A stretch of 64,000 nt of DNA, taken from positions 248,001 through 312,000 of the forward strand of contig NZ_OBMT01000003.1 of the NCBI RefSeq assembly GCF_900217815.1. Reading direction: 5' to 3'. A program made the position numbers and the translations under genes. This DNA comes from Rhodobacter maris. GTDB taxonomy: Bacteria; Pseudomonadota; Alphaproteobacteria; Rhodobacterales; Rhodobacteraceae. This document shows, piece by piece, positions 1 to 8,773 of the stretch. Below the pieces are notes generated by a model. It searched no databases. It was not told where the DNA came from and saw only the letters and a program-made list of their open reading frames with translations. The first letter of the stretch is position 1, and each line of letters begins with the position of its first letter.

Positions 1-263
1 TGAAGAAGGTGGCGGCGGCTTTCGGAGGAAAGACCGCGGCGATGATGGCCCCCGACAAGGCCGAGCGTCTGACCGGTTTTCATACCGGCGGCATTTCGCC
101 TTTCGGGCAGAAAAAACGTGTGCCCGTCGCGTTCGAGGAAAGCGCGCTCGGACTGGTCTCGGTGGTGATCAACGCTGGCCAGCGCGGCTTGATGGTGCGG
201 CTCGCGCCAGCCGATGCGCTTGCCGTCTCGGGCGGCACGGCGCGGCCGCTTCTGGCGGGATAA
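1..263 (+). CDS. YbaK/EbsC-family aminoacyl-tRNA deacylase, C-terminal part (5' truncated by window)
   Basis: The reading frame is open from base 3 to the TAA at 261-263; the true start lies before the window. The visible 87 residues carry the family signature of YbaK/ProX editing proteins: a K-A-x-A-A-FGGK stretch, then TGF-x-x-GGISPFGQKKRVPV and a C-terminal Gly-rich strand. The invariant first Lys of this fold is used in catalysis in the family. YbaK-type proteins hydrolyse misacylated Cys-tRNA(Pro) and related species in the cytosol. The frame ends normally, so only the 5' part is missing because of the window edge. Confidence 0.85.
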   Translation, partial: KKVAAAFGGKTAAMMAPDKAERLTGFHTGGISPFGQKKRVPVAFEESALGLVSVVINAGQRGLMVRLAPADALAVSGGTARPLLAG

Positions 264-792
264 GACATGTCATGGCCCCTGCGGCGGCCGGACAGCGGCT
301 GCAATCCAGGGCGAGGCTGAAGGCGATGCGGACCCGGGGCTCCGGCCGGGAAGAGAGGCCCGATGATGAAAACGCTCCCCCCGTTTTGGCGACCGCGACG
401 GGGAGATGCGCAGCCTACGCGCAAGCGGCCGCGGCTCGGTCCGCACAACCGGCTTGGCGGCTTGAGCGGATTTTAGGGGCTCACCCGACACTTCAGAAAT
501 TCGGGGGCCAGCCGGAACGGCAATGGACCGGCGCGCTGCGGAGCGACAAACGCTTTTGAACCGGGGCGCGCCGGGGCGCGAAGAAGGGGATTCACAAGCC
601 GAATCACTCGTGCTAGCCTGAGGGCAATCAAGGACCAGAAGGTCCATACCCAGGGCACGGGACATACAGGCAAAGACCTCTTGACCTCTCGAGGCGTTCG
701 TGAGGTCAAGAGATTTCGGAAATCCGCGACATTCCCGGAAGACCCTTGCCGCTTTCGCGGTGCGCCCATGCGCGCCGGCGGCCCGAACCCGA
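264..792. other. 529-bp intergenic region with no convincing gene
   Basis: No reading frame here has a ribosome site or family motif; the frames seen look like GC-rich shadows. Two structures stand out. A promoter-like pair TTCACA (591-596), 17 bp, TAGCCT (614-619) lies on the plus strand. A perfect 11-bp inverted repeat lies at 678-688/702-712. The stop of the minus-strand OmpA-like gene is at 793, so the repeat could also act in its 3' transcript. Confidence 0.5.
678..712. repeat. 11-bp perfect inverted repeat (hairpin)
   Basis: CTCTTGACCTC at 678-688 is exactly complementary to GAGGTCAAGAG at 702-712, with a 13-nt loop. Only ATTTC follows on the plus strand and no T-run on the minus strand, so it is not a textbook terminator. 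It may be the 3' hairpin of a short RNA started near 626, or a transcript end for the minus-strand gene ending at 793. Confidence 0.55.
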
Positions 793-2121
793 TCAACGCT
801 CGGTGAGTTTGAGTTCGATGCGGCGGTTCTGGGCCCGGGCATCCTCGCTTGTGCCTTCCGCTACCGGGCGGAATTCGCCATAGCCCGCCGCGGCGAGGCG
901 TTTCGGGGCGAAACCCTGTGCGTCGATCAGGTAGCGCACCACCGAGAGCGCGCGGGCCTGACTGAGTTCCCAGTTGTCCTTGAACGCGCCTTGCCCGGAA
1001 AGCGGTGTGTCATCGGTGAAGCCATCGACTTCGAGCACCCAGTCGATCTCGGGCGGGATCTCCGAGGCCAGGATGCGGAAGGTTTCTGCCACACGGGCGA
1101 TTTGCGCCTGCCCTTCCGGGGCGAGATCGGCCGAACCGGGAGTGAACAGCACTTCGGACGAGAACACGAACCGGTCGCCCACCACCCTTACGCCTTGCCG
1201 GCCTTCGAGCAATTGCGACATCCGGCCGAAAAATTCCGAGCGGTAGCGCGCAAGATCCCTCGCTTCCGCTTCGGCGCGTTTGCGCGCCTCTTCTTCCAGC
1301 GTGGCGCGACGCTTCTGCTCGGCGGCCACCTGCGCCAGCGCAGCGTTGAGCTGGGTGCCGAGCGCCTCGACTTGCACCTTCGCGGCATCGTCCTTCGCTT
1401 TAGCCTCCCCCAGAACCGCTTGCAGATCGGCAAGCTGGCCGCGCAGGGCCGCGATCTGCTGGTTCAGAAGTGCCACCTGTTCGGCATTGCGGTCGGCCTC
1501 TGCCCGGGTTTCGGTGAGGGTCTTTTCAGCCAGCGCCTTCAGCGCGGCTTCCTTCTCGGCGGCGCTCAGCTGGGTCTCGAGCCTGCCTTGCAGATCCGTT
1601 TTCGCAGCCTCGGCGGCAGCGAGAAGCGTGAGCGTTTCCTCCGCCTTCCTGCGCGCCTGATCGAGGTCGAGCCGCGCTGCTGCGAGGGCGCTGTCGGTGG
1701 CCTTCAGATCCGCCTGAAGCCCCGCGATCTGCGCCGCTCGGGCCGTGAGATCCGTGCCTTGCGCCGCGATCGTGGCACTTTGCGATGCGATCCGTTCACG
1801 CGCCGTCGCGGCCTCGGCAAGAAGCCCCGCCACCTGCGCCTCGAAAGCGGAGATCTTCTCGCCCGCCGCGGTGAGCCGCCCGGTCAGCGCAGTGTTTTGC
1901 GCCTCTTGCAGGGAGAGCGCCTGCGCCAGCCCCGCCACCTGCGCGGCAAGGGCATCAAGCTCCTGATCTTTCGTGGTGATGGTGTCGCGCAGCATGGATT
2001 GCACGATCAGGAAGATCGAGATCACGAAAAAGAGTACCATCAAAAGCGCCGCCATCGCATCGACGAAGCCGGGCCAGACATTGGTGGAAAAGCGTGCGCC
2101 GCGGCGCGCCGAGAGTGCCAT
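793..2121 (-). CDS. MotB/OmpA-like peptidoglycan-binding membrane protein with long coiled coil
   Basis: 442 aa. Residues about 16-45 form a single membrane helix starting WPGFVDAMAALLM, placing an Asp (residue 21) where MotB/ZorB-type stator proteins hold the proton-carrying Asp. Residues about 50-300 are Ala/Gln/Glu/Leu-rich with heptad character, a very long periplasmic coiled coil. From about residue 312 there is an OmpA C-terminal domain (VFSSEVLFTPGSADL, VDGFTDDTP, SQARALSV, GYGEFRPV, NRRIEL) expected to bind peptidoglycan. The gene lies 8 bp after the MotA/ExbB-like gene, so the pair probably forms one proton-driven complex. No flagellar genes are nearby. The family relation is clear; the physiological role is not known to me. 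Confidence 0.8.
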   Translation of the reverse strand: MALSARRGARFSTNVWPGFVDAMAALLMVLFFVISIFLIVQSMLRDTITTKDQELDALAAQVAGLAQALSLQEAQNTALTGRLTAAGEKISAFEAQVAGLLAEAATARERIASQSATIAAQGTDLTARAAQIAGLQADLKATDSALAAARLDLDQARRKAEETLTLLAAAEAAKTDLQGRLETQLSAAEKEAALKALAEKTLTETRAEADRNAEQVALLNQQIAALRGQLADLQAVLGEAKAKDDAAKVQVEALGTQLNAALAQVAAEQKRRATLEEEARKRAEAEARDLARYRSEFFGRMSQLLEGRQGVRVVGDRFVFSSEVLFTPGSADLAPEGQAQIARVAETFRILASEIPPEIDWVLEVDGFTDDTPLSGQGAFKDNWELSQARALSVVRYLIDAQGFAPKRLAAAGYGEFRPVAEGTSEDARAQNRRIELKLTER

Positions 2122-2129
2122 CGCGCCCC

Positions 2130-3323
2130 CTAACCTTCGGTTCGCGCACGCGCGAGCACCGCACGGGTGAGGGCGGCAAAGTCGTTGTGCAGCTCCGCCA
2201 TGCTCTCCTGCCGACCCGCCGCCATCTCTTCGAGGAGCCGCGACATCTGCAGGTCGATCGAGCGCATCCGCATCCGCATCTCGCCATCCATCTCGGCATT
2301 CTGTGCGGCGTCCGCCCGTGCACTCACCCCTTCGAGCGCCGCAATCAGCCGCTCTTGTCCGGCGGTCATATGATCGATCGCCTCGGCCTGTGCGGCGCGG
2401 GCGGAAAGTTCGGGCGCCATCTGCGCGGCAAAATCGGTGAAAGCCTGCGAGAGCCGGGCAAGCTGAAGTTCAGTCTGGCCGCGGGCATGTTCGGCGCGCG
2501 CGAAAAGTGTCTGCAGCGCATCCATCTGCTCGGCCATGTGATCGAGGATCTCGGTCACGGCAGCGTTTTCTCCCCCTTCGCCTTCGCCCGCGGCAAAGCT
2601 GAGCCGGGTGATCGAGGAGATCCACTCCTCAAGCTCACGGTAAAAGCGGTTTTGCCCATGCGTGACGAAGAGCTCGAGCAGCCCGACGACAAGCGAACCC
2701 GCGAGCCCCAGAAGCGAGGAGGAAAACGCGGTGCCCATGCCGCCAAGCTGGCTCTCCAACCCCGCCATCAGCCGGTCAAAAACTGCCGTGGCGGTTTCGC
2801 CGGGTGCCGGCGCGAGGGCGCGGATCGTGTCCACCACGCCCGGCACAGTGGTCGCAAGCCCGTAAAACGTGCCCAGAAGGCCAAGGAAGATCAGCAGGTT
2901 CGAGAGGTAGCGGGTGATGTCGCGCGCCTCGTCGATGCGGGTAGCGACCGATTCGAGGATCGAGCGTGCCGCGGAAGTGGCAATCGTCCGGCTCGTGCCG
3001 CGCGCGCCCAGAAGGGCGGCGAGCGGCGCAAGCATTTGCGGCGGGCGATACTGCGGGCGGCCGGGACGGTCCGCCGCGAAGCTCTCGATCCAGACCACGG
3101 CTTTGGCAAGCTGCGCCACTTGCCAGAAGCAGCCGAGCATGCCCAGCACGAAGACGGCGAGGATCAGGCCGTTGAGCCAGGGGCTCGCCTCGAAGATCGT
3201 GAATACCCGGCCATAGGCAAACCAGCCGCCGAGGCCCACGAGGGCCAGCACCGCAAGCATCGAGAGCACCTGCCGGACGGGTTGCGAGAACTGCGGGGCC
3301 TGGGGGCGGGCCGGTGCGCGCAT
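2130..3323 (-). CDS. MotA/TolQ/ExbB-family proton channel protein
   Basis: 397 aa, first gene of a two-gene unit with the MotB/OmpA-like gene. Hydrophobic helices are seen at about residues 20-40, 48-68, 145-165 and 195-220. The last two contain the ExbB/TolQ/MotA signature (LIFLGLLGTFYGL and MGTAFSSSLLGLAGSLVVG). Residues about 260-390 form a cytoplasmic helical tail with heptads, longer than in ExbB or TolQ. Start is the ATG at 3323. The paired architecture resembles stator complexes such as MotAB and, at the level of domain order, ZorAB, but none of the partner genes of a Zorya system is present. Inference: a dedicated ion-driven cell-envelope machine. Confidence 0.8.
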   Translation of the reverse strand: MRAPARPQAPQFSQPVRQVLSMLAVLALVGLGGWFAYGRVFTIFEASPWLNGLILAVFVLGMLGCFWQVAQLAKAVVWIESFAADRPGRPQYRPPQMLAPLAALLGARGTSRTIATSAARSILESVATRIDEARDITRYLSNLLIFLGLLGTFYGLATTVPGVVDTIRALAPAPGETATAVFDRLMAGLESQLGGMGTAFSSSLLGLAGSLVVGLLELFVTHGQNRFYRELEEWISSITRLSFAAGEGEGGENAAVTEILDHMAEQMDALQTLFARAEHARGQTELQLARLSQAFTDFAAQMAPELSARAAQAEAIDHMTAGQERLIAALEGVSARADAAQNAEMDGEMRMRMRSIDLQMSRLLEEMAAGRQESMAELHNDFAALTRAVLARARTEG

Positions 3324-3383
3324 GAAGTGCCTCTCGTCTTCTTTCCCGGAAAGATTAGGGCGGGGGCGCGGCGCTCACAAGGG

Positions 3384-3917
3384 TCAAGCTGGGAGCGCCC
3401 GTACCCGGGCCGCAAGTGTGGCGAGCGCGTCATCCTCGAGCCCGAGCGCGCCCAGATGTGCGACGGTATTGAAAAGGTAATCGCGGTTCGGCCCGCGGGT
3501 GCCTGCGGCGGTGGCGATGATCTGCGCCTCTTCTTCGGGCGAGAGGCGGCAATATTGCGGCCCGTCCCGGTCGATCACGTAAGCAATCGCGGTGACGCTG
3601 CGACCGTCTTTCAACGTTACGGGAAGCTCGCGTTCCAGATAGGCGTCGGAGATCAGTTCGCGGGCGCGGGTCTCGGCCAGCACGCGCGAGCGGTCATCCT
3701 CCGCCACGCGCAGCGCCACGCCCCAGCAATGCGCCCCCGGGGCGGCGTCGAGCGCGAGCACGAGGCCCGGCGCCGCTGTGGTGCCGCGAAAATGGATCGA
3801 GCGCATGCAGAAGCTGCGGTGCCAGCCGTCGAGCCGCGCGGGGACGACTTCCGCGGGCGCAAAGCCCGGATCCCAGATCAGCGACCCATAGCCGAAGATC
3901 CAGAGTGCGTTTGTCAT
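3384..3917 (-). CDS. Gamma-glutamylcyclotransferase, ChaC-like
   Basis: 177 aa. The start was set at the ATG at 3917 because it has a GGGAGG ribosome site and begins the domain with WIFGYGSLIWDPGF, the substrate-binding YGSL loop of the family. The frame is open further upstream but that part is antisense to the DUF2125 gene. RSIHFRGT and LVLALD follow, and the catalytic Glu is likely in the RARELISDAYLERE region. ChaC-type enzymes split gamma-glutamyl peptides, including glutathione, giving 5-oxoproline. It is transcribed divergently from the DUF2125 gene. Confidence 0.85.
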   Translation of the reverse strand: MTNALWIFGYGSLIWDPGFAPAEVVPARLDGWHRSFCMRSIHFRGTTAAPGLVLALDAAPGAHCWGVALRVAEDDRSRVLAETRARELISDAYLERELPVTLKDGRSVTAIAYVIDRDGPQYCRLSPEEEAQIIATAAGTRGPNRDYLFNTVAHLGALGLEDDALATLAARVRALPA

Positions 3918-3978
3918 CCGCTGGCCCTCCCTTGCGGCGCGGCATAGAGTGTGGCGCAGGGTTTGGAAAGGGGGCGCA

Positions 3979-4965
3979 ATGCGGGGCTGGATCGGGGCAG
4001 GGCTTTTTGTGGCGGCGCTGGGCGTAGCCAGCTGGGGCGCCGGCATGGCGCTGGAGCGGGGGGCCGTGGCGGGCTTTGCAGCGCTTTCGGCGCGCGGGCA
4101 AGGCGGGCTCGAGGCGGCGCAGGCCGTGGGCTTTCCGGCGCGGATCGGTGTGGATCTGCAAGGGGTTGCGCTGCGTGATCCGGCCCGCGGGATCGACTGG
4201 GAGATCCCCCTGGTCGAGATCGCCGCTCCGCTCTGGGCGCTCTGGTCCTGGCGCGCCGATCTGGCGCTGCCGCAAAAGCTCACGCTGGGCGGGCAAAGCT
4301 TCACGCTCAGCGGCGCTCAGGCGCAAGGCGCGATGCGGTTCGGTTTCGGGGCGGATCTGCCGCTGCGCGCCCTCGGGGCGGATCTGCAAGCGATCCGCCT
4401 CACCCATGAGGGGGCGGCGGCTCCCGCCTTTGCGCTGGATCGGGCGACCGTCGCAGTTGAAAGCACGGACACTGCGGGCGGTTATCATTTGCAGGCAGGG
4501 TGCACGGATTTCGCGCTTCCGCTCGGGCTCATCACGGGTTTCATTCCGGAGGCGCGCTTCCCTGATCAGATCGAAACATTCTCGCTTGACGCGAAGCTGA
4601 CCTTCGCCGCCCCGCTGGGGCTTTTGCAACACCGCCCGCCGCCGCTCACCGGCCTTGAGATCGGTGCGGCGGAACTGGTCTGGGGCGGGCATGCGCTGAC
4701 GGCCACCGGAGCGCTTGCGATCACCCCCGAAGGCTGGCCGGAGGGCTCGGTAATGCTCGCAGTTTCCGATTGGGACGCGTGGCTCACGCTCGCCAAGGGC
4801 GCGGGGTTTGTGCCCGCCGGCAAAATGCCGATGCTCTCGGCGCTGGGGCAGGGGCTCGCGCGCCAAAGTGCTGACGGGCGCGTGCATCTGCCGCTCAGCT
4901 TCCAGAACGGGATGGTCTTTTTCGCCGGGTTGCCGCTTGGACCTGCACCGCGGATCGTACCCTAG
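3979..4965 (+). CDS. DUF2125 domain-containing protein
   Basis: 328 aa. The ATG at 3979 is preferred over a GTG at 3949 because AAAGGGGG lies just upstream and the protein then starts with a membrane anchor (residues about 3-20, GWIGAGLFVAALGVASWG). The rest is beta-rich with repeated D-L-x-G and L-x-G-x-x-F strands, as in DUF2125 envelope proteins of Rhodobacterales. Function is unknown; the anchor and the beta structure suggest a periplasmic lipid- or envelope-associated role (inference). It ends TAG exactly one base before the convergent extensin-like gene, so the two genes abut tail to tail. Confidence 0.75.
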   Translation: MRGWIGAGLFVAALGVASWGAGMALERGAVAGFAALSARGQGGLEAAQAVGFPARIGVDLQGVALRDPARGIDWEIPLVEIAAPLWALWSWRADLALPQKLTLGGQSFTLSGAQAQGAMRFGFGADLPLRALGADLQAIRLTHEGAAAPAFALDRATVAVESTDTAGGYHLQAGCTDFALPLGLITGFIPEARFPDQIETFSLDAKLTFAAPLGLLQHRPPPLTGLEIGAAELVWGGHALTATGALAITPEGWPEGSVMLAVSDWDAWLTLAKGAGFVPAGKMPMLSALGQGLARQSADGRVHLPLSFQNGMVFFAGLPLGPAPRIVP

Positions 4966-6036
4966 CTAGCGACAATAGGGGCCTGAGCGGTAATACGCCG
5001 TATCGACATGGATATGATTGAGGTGGAACCGGTCCGATTTCGGCCCGAGCACGGTGCCGAAGGGGCCGCAGGCGGCTGCATGGATCGCGCGCAGCATCCG
5101 CGGCTCGCTTTTCCAGCCGGTGAGCACGTCGATCACCCGGCCGTTTTTCAGCGTCACCCCGCCGAAATCCACCGCGCGTCCCTGCCCGTGTTCGGAGAGC
5201 TTCGCGCCGCGCTGATTGTTGCGTGGACGGCAGGTGTAGCTCGCGAAGATCTCGATCCGCGCAATGCCGCCGCCCTTGCGCCCCACCGCCGGAACGATGC
5301 CACGGTCGATCCAGGTTTTCATCGCCTGCGCCGTCGCGCAGTCGATCGTCAGGGGGTCCGAGAAGGGGATACCCGAAATGGCTGTCACCTTCACCCCATC
5401 GCTGAGCCCGCAGCCCGGCACCTCGCCCTTGATCGGCGCGATCTGCGTGCCCTCGATGCCGCGGGTGCCGCAGAGCGCGCCCCGGGGCGAAAGTGCGGCC
5501 GTGGGGGCGCTTGCGGGGCCGGAGGCGCGCGGAGCGGGCGCGGCGGGGCGGGGGAGCGGTTTCGGCGTGCTCAGCACTCCGGGGCGGAACAGGCTTCCGG
5601 GCATTGCCGCAGGTGGTGGGGCGGCGGGGTCGGGGACAGGTTCGGGTTCAGGCTGTGGCATGCTCTCTGGCGCAGGGGGGGCCTGCGTCCCGGGGCGCGG
5701 CAAAGGGCGCGGTGAGCGGGGCAGGGCTGGCCCGGTCGTCGTTTCAGATCCTTCCGTTTGTGGTCCTGTCGCTTCTGGCTCCGTCGCCGCAGGGGCGGGC
5801 TCAGTTGTTTCGGGCGCGGGAGGTTGCGGAAAGAGCGAGGCGCCGGCCGTCCCCGCCCCCGGACGGGGCGCCAAAACCATGGGCTCGGGTGCGGCGACGG
5901 GCTTTGCGGGCGCGGGCGCCGCCGCGGCGGGATGGGGCAGGGGGCGGGGCGACCGGTCGAGCGGGCGAGCCTCCCCCAGGGCCGGGGCGAGCGCGAGGGC
6001 CGCTGCGAGCGCAAGGGCTTCCGCCCGGCGCATCAC
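4966..6036 (-). CDS. Extensin-like family protein (proline-rich, secreted)
   Basis: 356 aa. Residues 1-22 look like a signal peptide (RAEALALAAALALAPALGEA). About 150 residues of Pro/Ala/Glu-rich low-complexity sequence follow, and then the extensin-like C-terminal domain from about residue 185: four or more Cys, CRPRNNQ, SEHGQGRAVDFGG and FHLNHIHVD. The SEH-x-x-GRAxDF and H-x-H motifs match the metal site of LAS/M15-like peptidases, so cell-wall peptide hydrolysis is plausible. The gene overlaps the end of tyrC by 4 bp (ATGA), implying co-transcription with hisC-tyrC although the function looks unrelated. Confidence 0.85.
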   Translation of the reverse strand: MMRRAEALALAAALALAPALGEARPLDRSPRPLPHPAAAAPAPAKPVAAPEPMVLAPRPGAGTAGASLFPQPPAPETTEPAPAATEPEATGPQTEGSETTTGPALPRSPRPLPRPGTQAPPAPESMPQPEPEPVPDPAAPPPAAMPGSLFRPGVLSTPKPLPRPAAPAPRASGPASAPTAALSPRGALCGTRGIEGTQIAPIKGEVPGCGLSDGVKVTAISGIPFSDPLTIDCATAQAMKTWIDRGIVPAVGRKGGGIARIEIFASYTCRPRNNQRGAKLSEHGQGRAVDFGGVTLKNGRVIDVLTGWKSEPRMLRAIHAAACGPFGTVLGPKSDRFHLNHIHVDTAYYRSGPYCR

Positions 6037-6956
6037 TTCGTCTCGGCGGGGGGGCTGCGGCCGAAATCGGGGGCGGCGGTATCCTGCCCGGCCTCAATGA
6101 TACCGCGCCGGATCGCCCGCGTGCGGGTGAAATAGTCAAACAGCATCTCGCCATCGCCCATCCGGATCGCGCGTTGCAGCATGAAGAGCTCTTCGGTGAA
6201 CCGGCCGAGGATGTCGAGGGTGGCCTCCTTGTTCGTCAGGAAGACGTCGCGCCACATCGTCGGATCGGAGGCCGCGATCCGGGTGAAATCGCGAAAGCCG
6301 GAGGCGGAATATTTGATCACCTCGTCATGGGTGACGCGGCGCAGATGGTCGGCTACGCCCACCATCGTATAGGCGATGAGGTGGGGCGTGTGGGAGACGA
6401 CGGCGAGCACGAGGTCATGCCGCGTCACCTCCATCTCCTCGACATTGGCGCCCATCGCCGCGAGGAACCCCTTGAGCCGGGCGACGGCGGCGGGGTCATT
6501 GCCCTCGAGCGGCGTGACGAGCCACCACCGATTGACGAAGAGCGTGGCAAAACCCGAGCGTGGCCCGGAATGTTCGGTCCCGGCAAGCGGGTGCGAGGGG
6601 ATGAACTGCACATGCGCGGGCATATGCGGGGCGACGGCCTCGATCACCGCCTGTTTCACCGAGCCGACATCCGTCACGGTGGCGCCGGGCGCGAGATGGG
6701 GCGCGATCTCTGCGGCAATTGCCGCCATCGCGCCCACCGGCACGCAAAGCACCACAAGATCGGCGCCTGCCACCGCCTCGGCGGCGGTCTCGAACACCCG
6801 GTCGACAAGGCCGATCTCGAGCGCGGTCGCCCGTGTCTCGGCCGAGCGGGCATGGCCCCAGATCTCGCCCGCTAGCCCGCCCGCGCGGATCGCATGCGCC
6901 ATCGAGGAGGCGATGAGCCCCAGCCCGATCAGCGCGACCCGGTCATAATGTTTCAT
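6033..6956 (-). CDS. tyrC: Prephenate/arogenate dehydrogenase
   Basis: 307 aa. Residues 6-20 (VALIGLGLIASSMA) form the NAD(P) Rossmann loop. Family motifs follow: VVLCVPVGAM, TDVGSVK, FIPSHPLAGTE and a C-terminal helical dimerisation domain. The enzyme oxidatively decarboxylates prephenate or arogenate in tyrosine synthesis. It starts 3 bp after the hisC stop. Pairing of hisC with this dehydrogenase is common in alphaproteobacteria, where HisC-type enzymes also transaminate aromatic precursors. Which substrate is preferred cannot be read from the sequence. Confidence 0.9.
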   Translation of the reverse strand: MKHYDRVALIGLGLIASSMAHAIRAGGLAGEIWGHARSAETRATALEIGLVDRVFETAAEAVAGADLVVLCVPVGAMAAIAAEIAPHLAPGATVTDVGSVKQAVIEAVAPHMPAHVQFIPSHPLAGTEHSGPRSGFATLFVNRWWLVTPLEGNDPAAVARLKGFLAAMGANVEEMEVTRHDLVLAVVSHTPHLIAYTMVGVADHLRRVTHDEVIKYSASGFRDFTRIAASDPTMWRDVFLTNKEATLDILGRFTEELFMLQRAIRMGDGEMLFDYFTRTRAIRRGIIEAGQDTAAPDFGRSPPAETK

Positions 6957-6959
6957 GGC

Positions 6960-8051
6960 TCAGACCGTGCCGCCGGCCTTGAACACGCCGATCAGATGCG
7001 CGACGCGGCGGCAGGAGGGCTCGTCGCCCACCGTGATGCGCAGGCAATGCGGCAGCCCGTAGCCCGCCACGCGCCGCACGATCAGCCCGTCTTTCTTCAG
7101 AAATTCATCGCAGGCCACGGCCTCGGCCTCGGAGCCGAAACGGGCAAGCACGAAATTCGCCATCGAGGTGTCGTTCGGCACGCCGCGTTCGGCCAGCGCT
7201 TCCGAGAGCCAGTGCCGCAGCCGCGCATTCTCGGCCCGGCAATGGGTGATCCAGTCCTGATCGCGCACCGCCGCCTCGGCGGTTTCAAGCTGCGCGGTCG
7301 AGAGGTTGAACGGGTCGCGAATGCGGTTGAGGACGTCAATGATCGCCTGCGGCCCGTAGGCCCAGCCGATGCGCAGCCCGCCAAGGCCATAGATTTTCGA
7401 AAACGTCCGCGTCATCACCACATTGGGGAGCCGGTCAGCAAGTTCGGCGCCGCCGTCATAGCCATCGACATATTCGGCATAGGCGCTGTCGATCACGAGG
7501 ATCGCCTGTTTCGGCATGCCAAGCGCCAGCCGCTCCAGCTCGGCCAGCCCCACCATCGTGCCGGTCGGGTTGTTCGGATTGGCGATGAAGACGAGTTTCG
7601 TCTTTTTGGTGCAGGCCTTCAGGATCGCATCGACATCAATCGTGCGCTCGCGCTCGGCCACCGAGACCGGCGTCGCCCCCGCGCCCTTCGCGGCGATCGC
7701 ATACATCAGGAAGCCGTGCTCGGTGTGGAGCACTTCATCCTTTGGCCCGGCATAGGCATTGGTGAGCATGCGAATGAGTTCGTCCGATCCGACGCCGCAG
7801 ATCACCCGGGCCGCATCGAGCCCGTGTACTTCCGCGATCGCCTGCCGCAACCCGGCATGATCGGTCGACGGGTAGCGGTGCAGCTTGTGCATGCAGCGCT
7901 GGAACGCCTCCTTCGCCTTGTCGGAGGGCCCGTGCGGGTTCTCGTTCGAGCTGAGCTTGATCGCATCGCTGACCCCGGCGACATGCGCCGCCCCGCCTTC
8001 GTAAAGCGCGATGTCGAGAATGCCGGGTTGGGGGCGAATAGGGTCGGTCAT
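6960..8051 (-). CDS. hisC: Histidinol-phosphate aminotransferase (possibly also aromatic)
   Basis: 363 aa. The start at 8051 ([13 protein letters not shown]) has AGGAAAGG upstream; an earlier in-frame start lies in the promoter. The fold-type I PLP enzyme motifs are visible: [28 protein letters not shown], the DSAYAEY loop and [15 protein letters not shown] containing the Schiff-base Lys. It transfers an amino group from glutamate to imidazole-acetol phosphate, and in the hisC-tyrC arrangement likely also acts on prephenate or phenylpyruvate. A promoter-like TTCCAA-17-TATTGA lies at 8106-8078 on the minus strand. Confidence 0.92.
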   Translation of the reverse strand: MTDPIRPQPGILDIALYEGGAAHVAGVSDAIKLSSNENPHGPSDKAKEAFQRCMHKLHRYPSTDHAGLRQAIAEVHGLDAARVICGVGSDELIRMLTNAYAGPKDEVLHTEHGFLMYAIAAKGAGATPVSVAERERTIDVDAILKACTKKTKLVFIANPNNPTGTMVGLAELERLALGMPKQAILVIDSAYAEYVDGYDGGAELADRLPNVVMTRTFSKIYGLGGLRIGWAYGPQAIIDVLNRIRDPFNLSTAQLETAEAAVRDQDWITHCRAENARLRHWLSEALAERGVPNDTSMANFVLARFGSEAEAVACDEFLKKDGLIVRRVAGYGLPHCLRITVGDEPSCRRVAHLIGVFKAGGTV

Positions 8052-8077
8052 GGCAGCCTTTCCTCGTACGTGTCGCC

Positions 8078-8106
8078 TCAATAGCGGGCAAGTTCGCGCT
8101 TTGGAA
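8078..8106 (-). promoter_or_regulatory. Candidate sigma-70 promoter of hisC-tyrC
   Basis: On the minus strand TTCCAA (8106-8101) and TATTGA (8083-8078) are separated by 17 bp and lie 27-55 bp upstream of the hisC ATG. The -10 fits well; the -35 is weak. Confidence 0.4.
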
Positions 8107-8234
8107 GCCTTGTTTCAGCCGCGCGGAGACGGGGCGCAAAACCGTGGCCCGCTTGCCGATCCGGAAGGGCGGGGGGCGGTCGTTTACGAAAAATGCACGC
8201 CTTTGCGCAACGAAAGGACAGCGCTCTGGTGCTC

Positions 8235-8249
8235 GCCCCGGTCCGGGGC
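8235..8249. repeat. 15-bp perfect inverted repeat upstream of the secreted protein gene
   Basis: GCCCCGG-T-CCGGGGC is a perfect 7-bp inverted repeat with a single central base, 39 bp before the ATG at 8288. It could be an operator or a short leader hairpin. Its GC-only composition makes chance occurrence possible. Confidence 0.35.
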
Positions 8250-8287
8250 GGCGCCGGGGCGATCCGTTCCTCGATCACAGGCTGACC

Positions 8288-8725
8288 ATGTCCGTTCCGT
8301 CTTCTCTTCGTTCCGCGCTTCTGGGCGCTGCCCTGCTGTGTCTTGCCCTCGGCGTGCCCGATGCCGCCGGGGCCGATGGGCTCGCGGCGAGCTTCCGCGC
8401 CCTGCCCGAGGCCGATCGCATCTCTGTGCAGCACGAGCTGCGGCGCGCCGAGCTTTTTCTCGGGGATGCTGACGGGCGCTGGACCGGTTCGACAGAACGC
8501 GCGCTGCGCCGCTCTGTCGAGAAGATCGCGCAGGTCTCGCAGGAGCGGTTGCACCCGCGGATCGGGTCCGAAACCGAGGCAACGCAGTATCTCGATGATC
8601 TTGGTGCGGGCAGTTACCGACGGATCCTTTATCGTGGCAGCCTGTTGGAACGCATACTCTACATCGACCGCGATCCGGTGATGATGGTGCAACGCGCCCT
8701 GGCCGAACACGCCGCCGAAAAGTAG
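8288..8725 (+). CDS. Small secreted protein, peptidoglycan-binding-like
   Basis: 145 aa. The start at 8288 gives a clear signal peptide (SLRSALLGAALLCLALG, cleavage probably after AGA near residue 26). The mature part begins with a helix-rich repeat (RISVQHELRRAELFLGDADGR then WTGSTERAL), reminiscent of peptidoglycan_binding_1 modules in which Q-x-x-L and DGxxG-x-x-T recur. No catalytic motif is visible and the family is not one I can name. Longer upstream starts would place the signal peptide internally. A strong bidirectional terminator follows. Confidence 0.65.
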   Translation: MSVPSSLRSALLGAALLCLALGVPDAAGADGLAASFRALPEADRISVQHELRRAELFLGDADGRWTGSTERALRRSVEKIAQVSQERLHPRIGSETEATQYLDDLGAGSYRRILYRGSLLERILYIDRDPVMMVQRALAEHAAEK

Positions 8726-8773
8726 GCCCTGAGGGGCCAGCCTCTCCCGCAGCGTCAACCGGTTCCAAAGAAA

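Noticed and set aside
793-3323. Zorya-type phage defence system
   Set aside because: Only the ZorA/ZorB-like domain order is present. There is no zorC, zorD or zorE gene beside the pair; the neighbours are ordinary metabolic genes.
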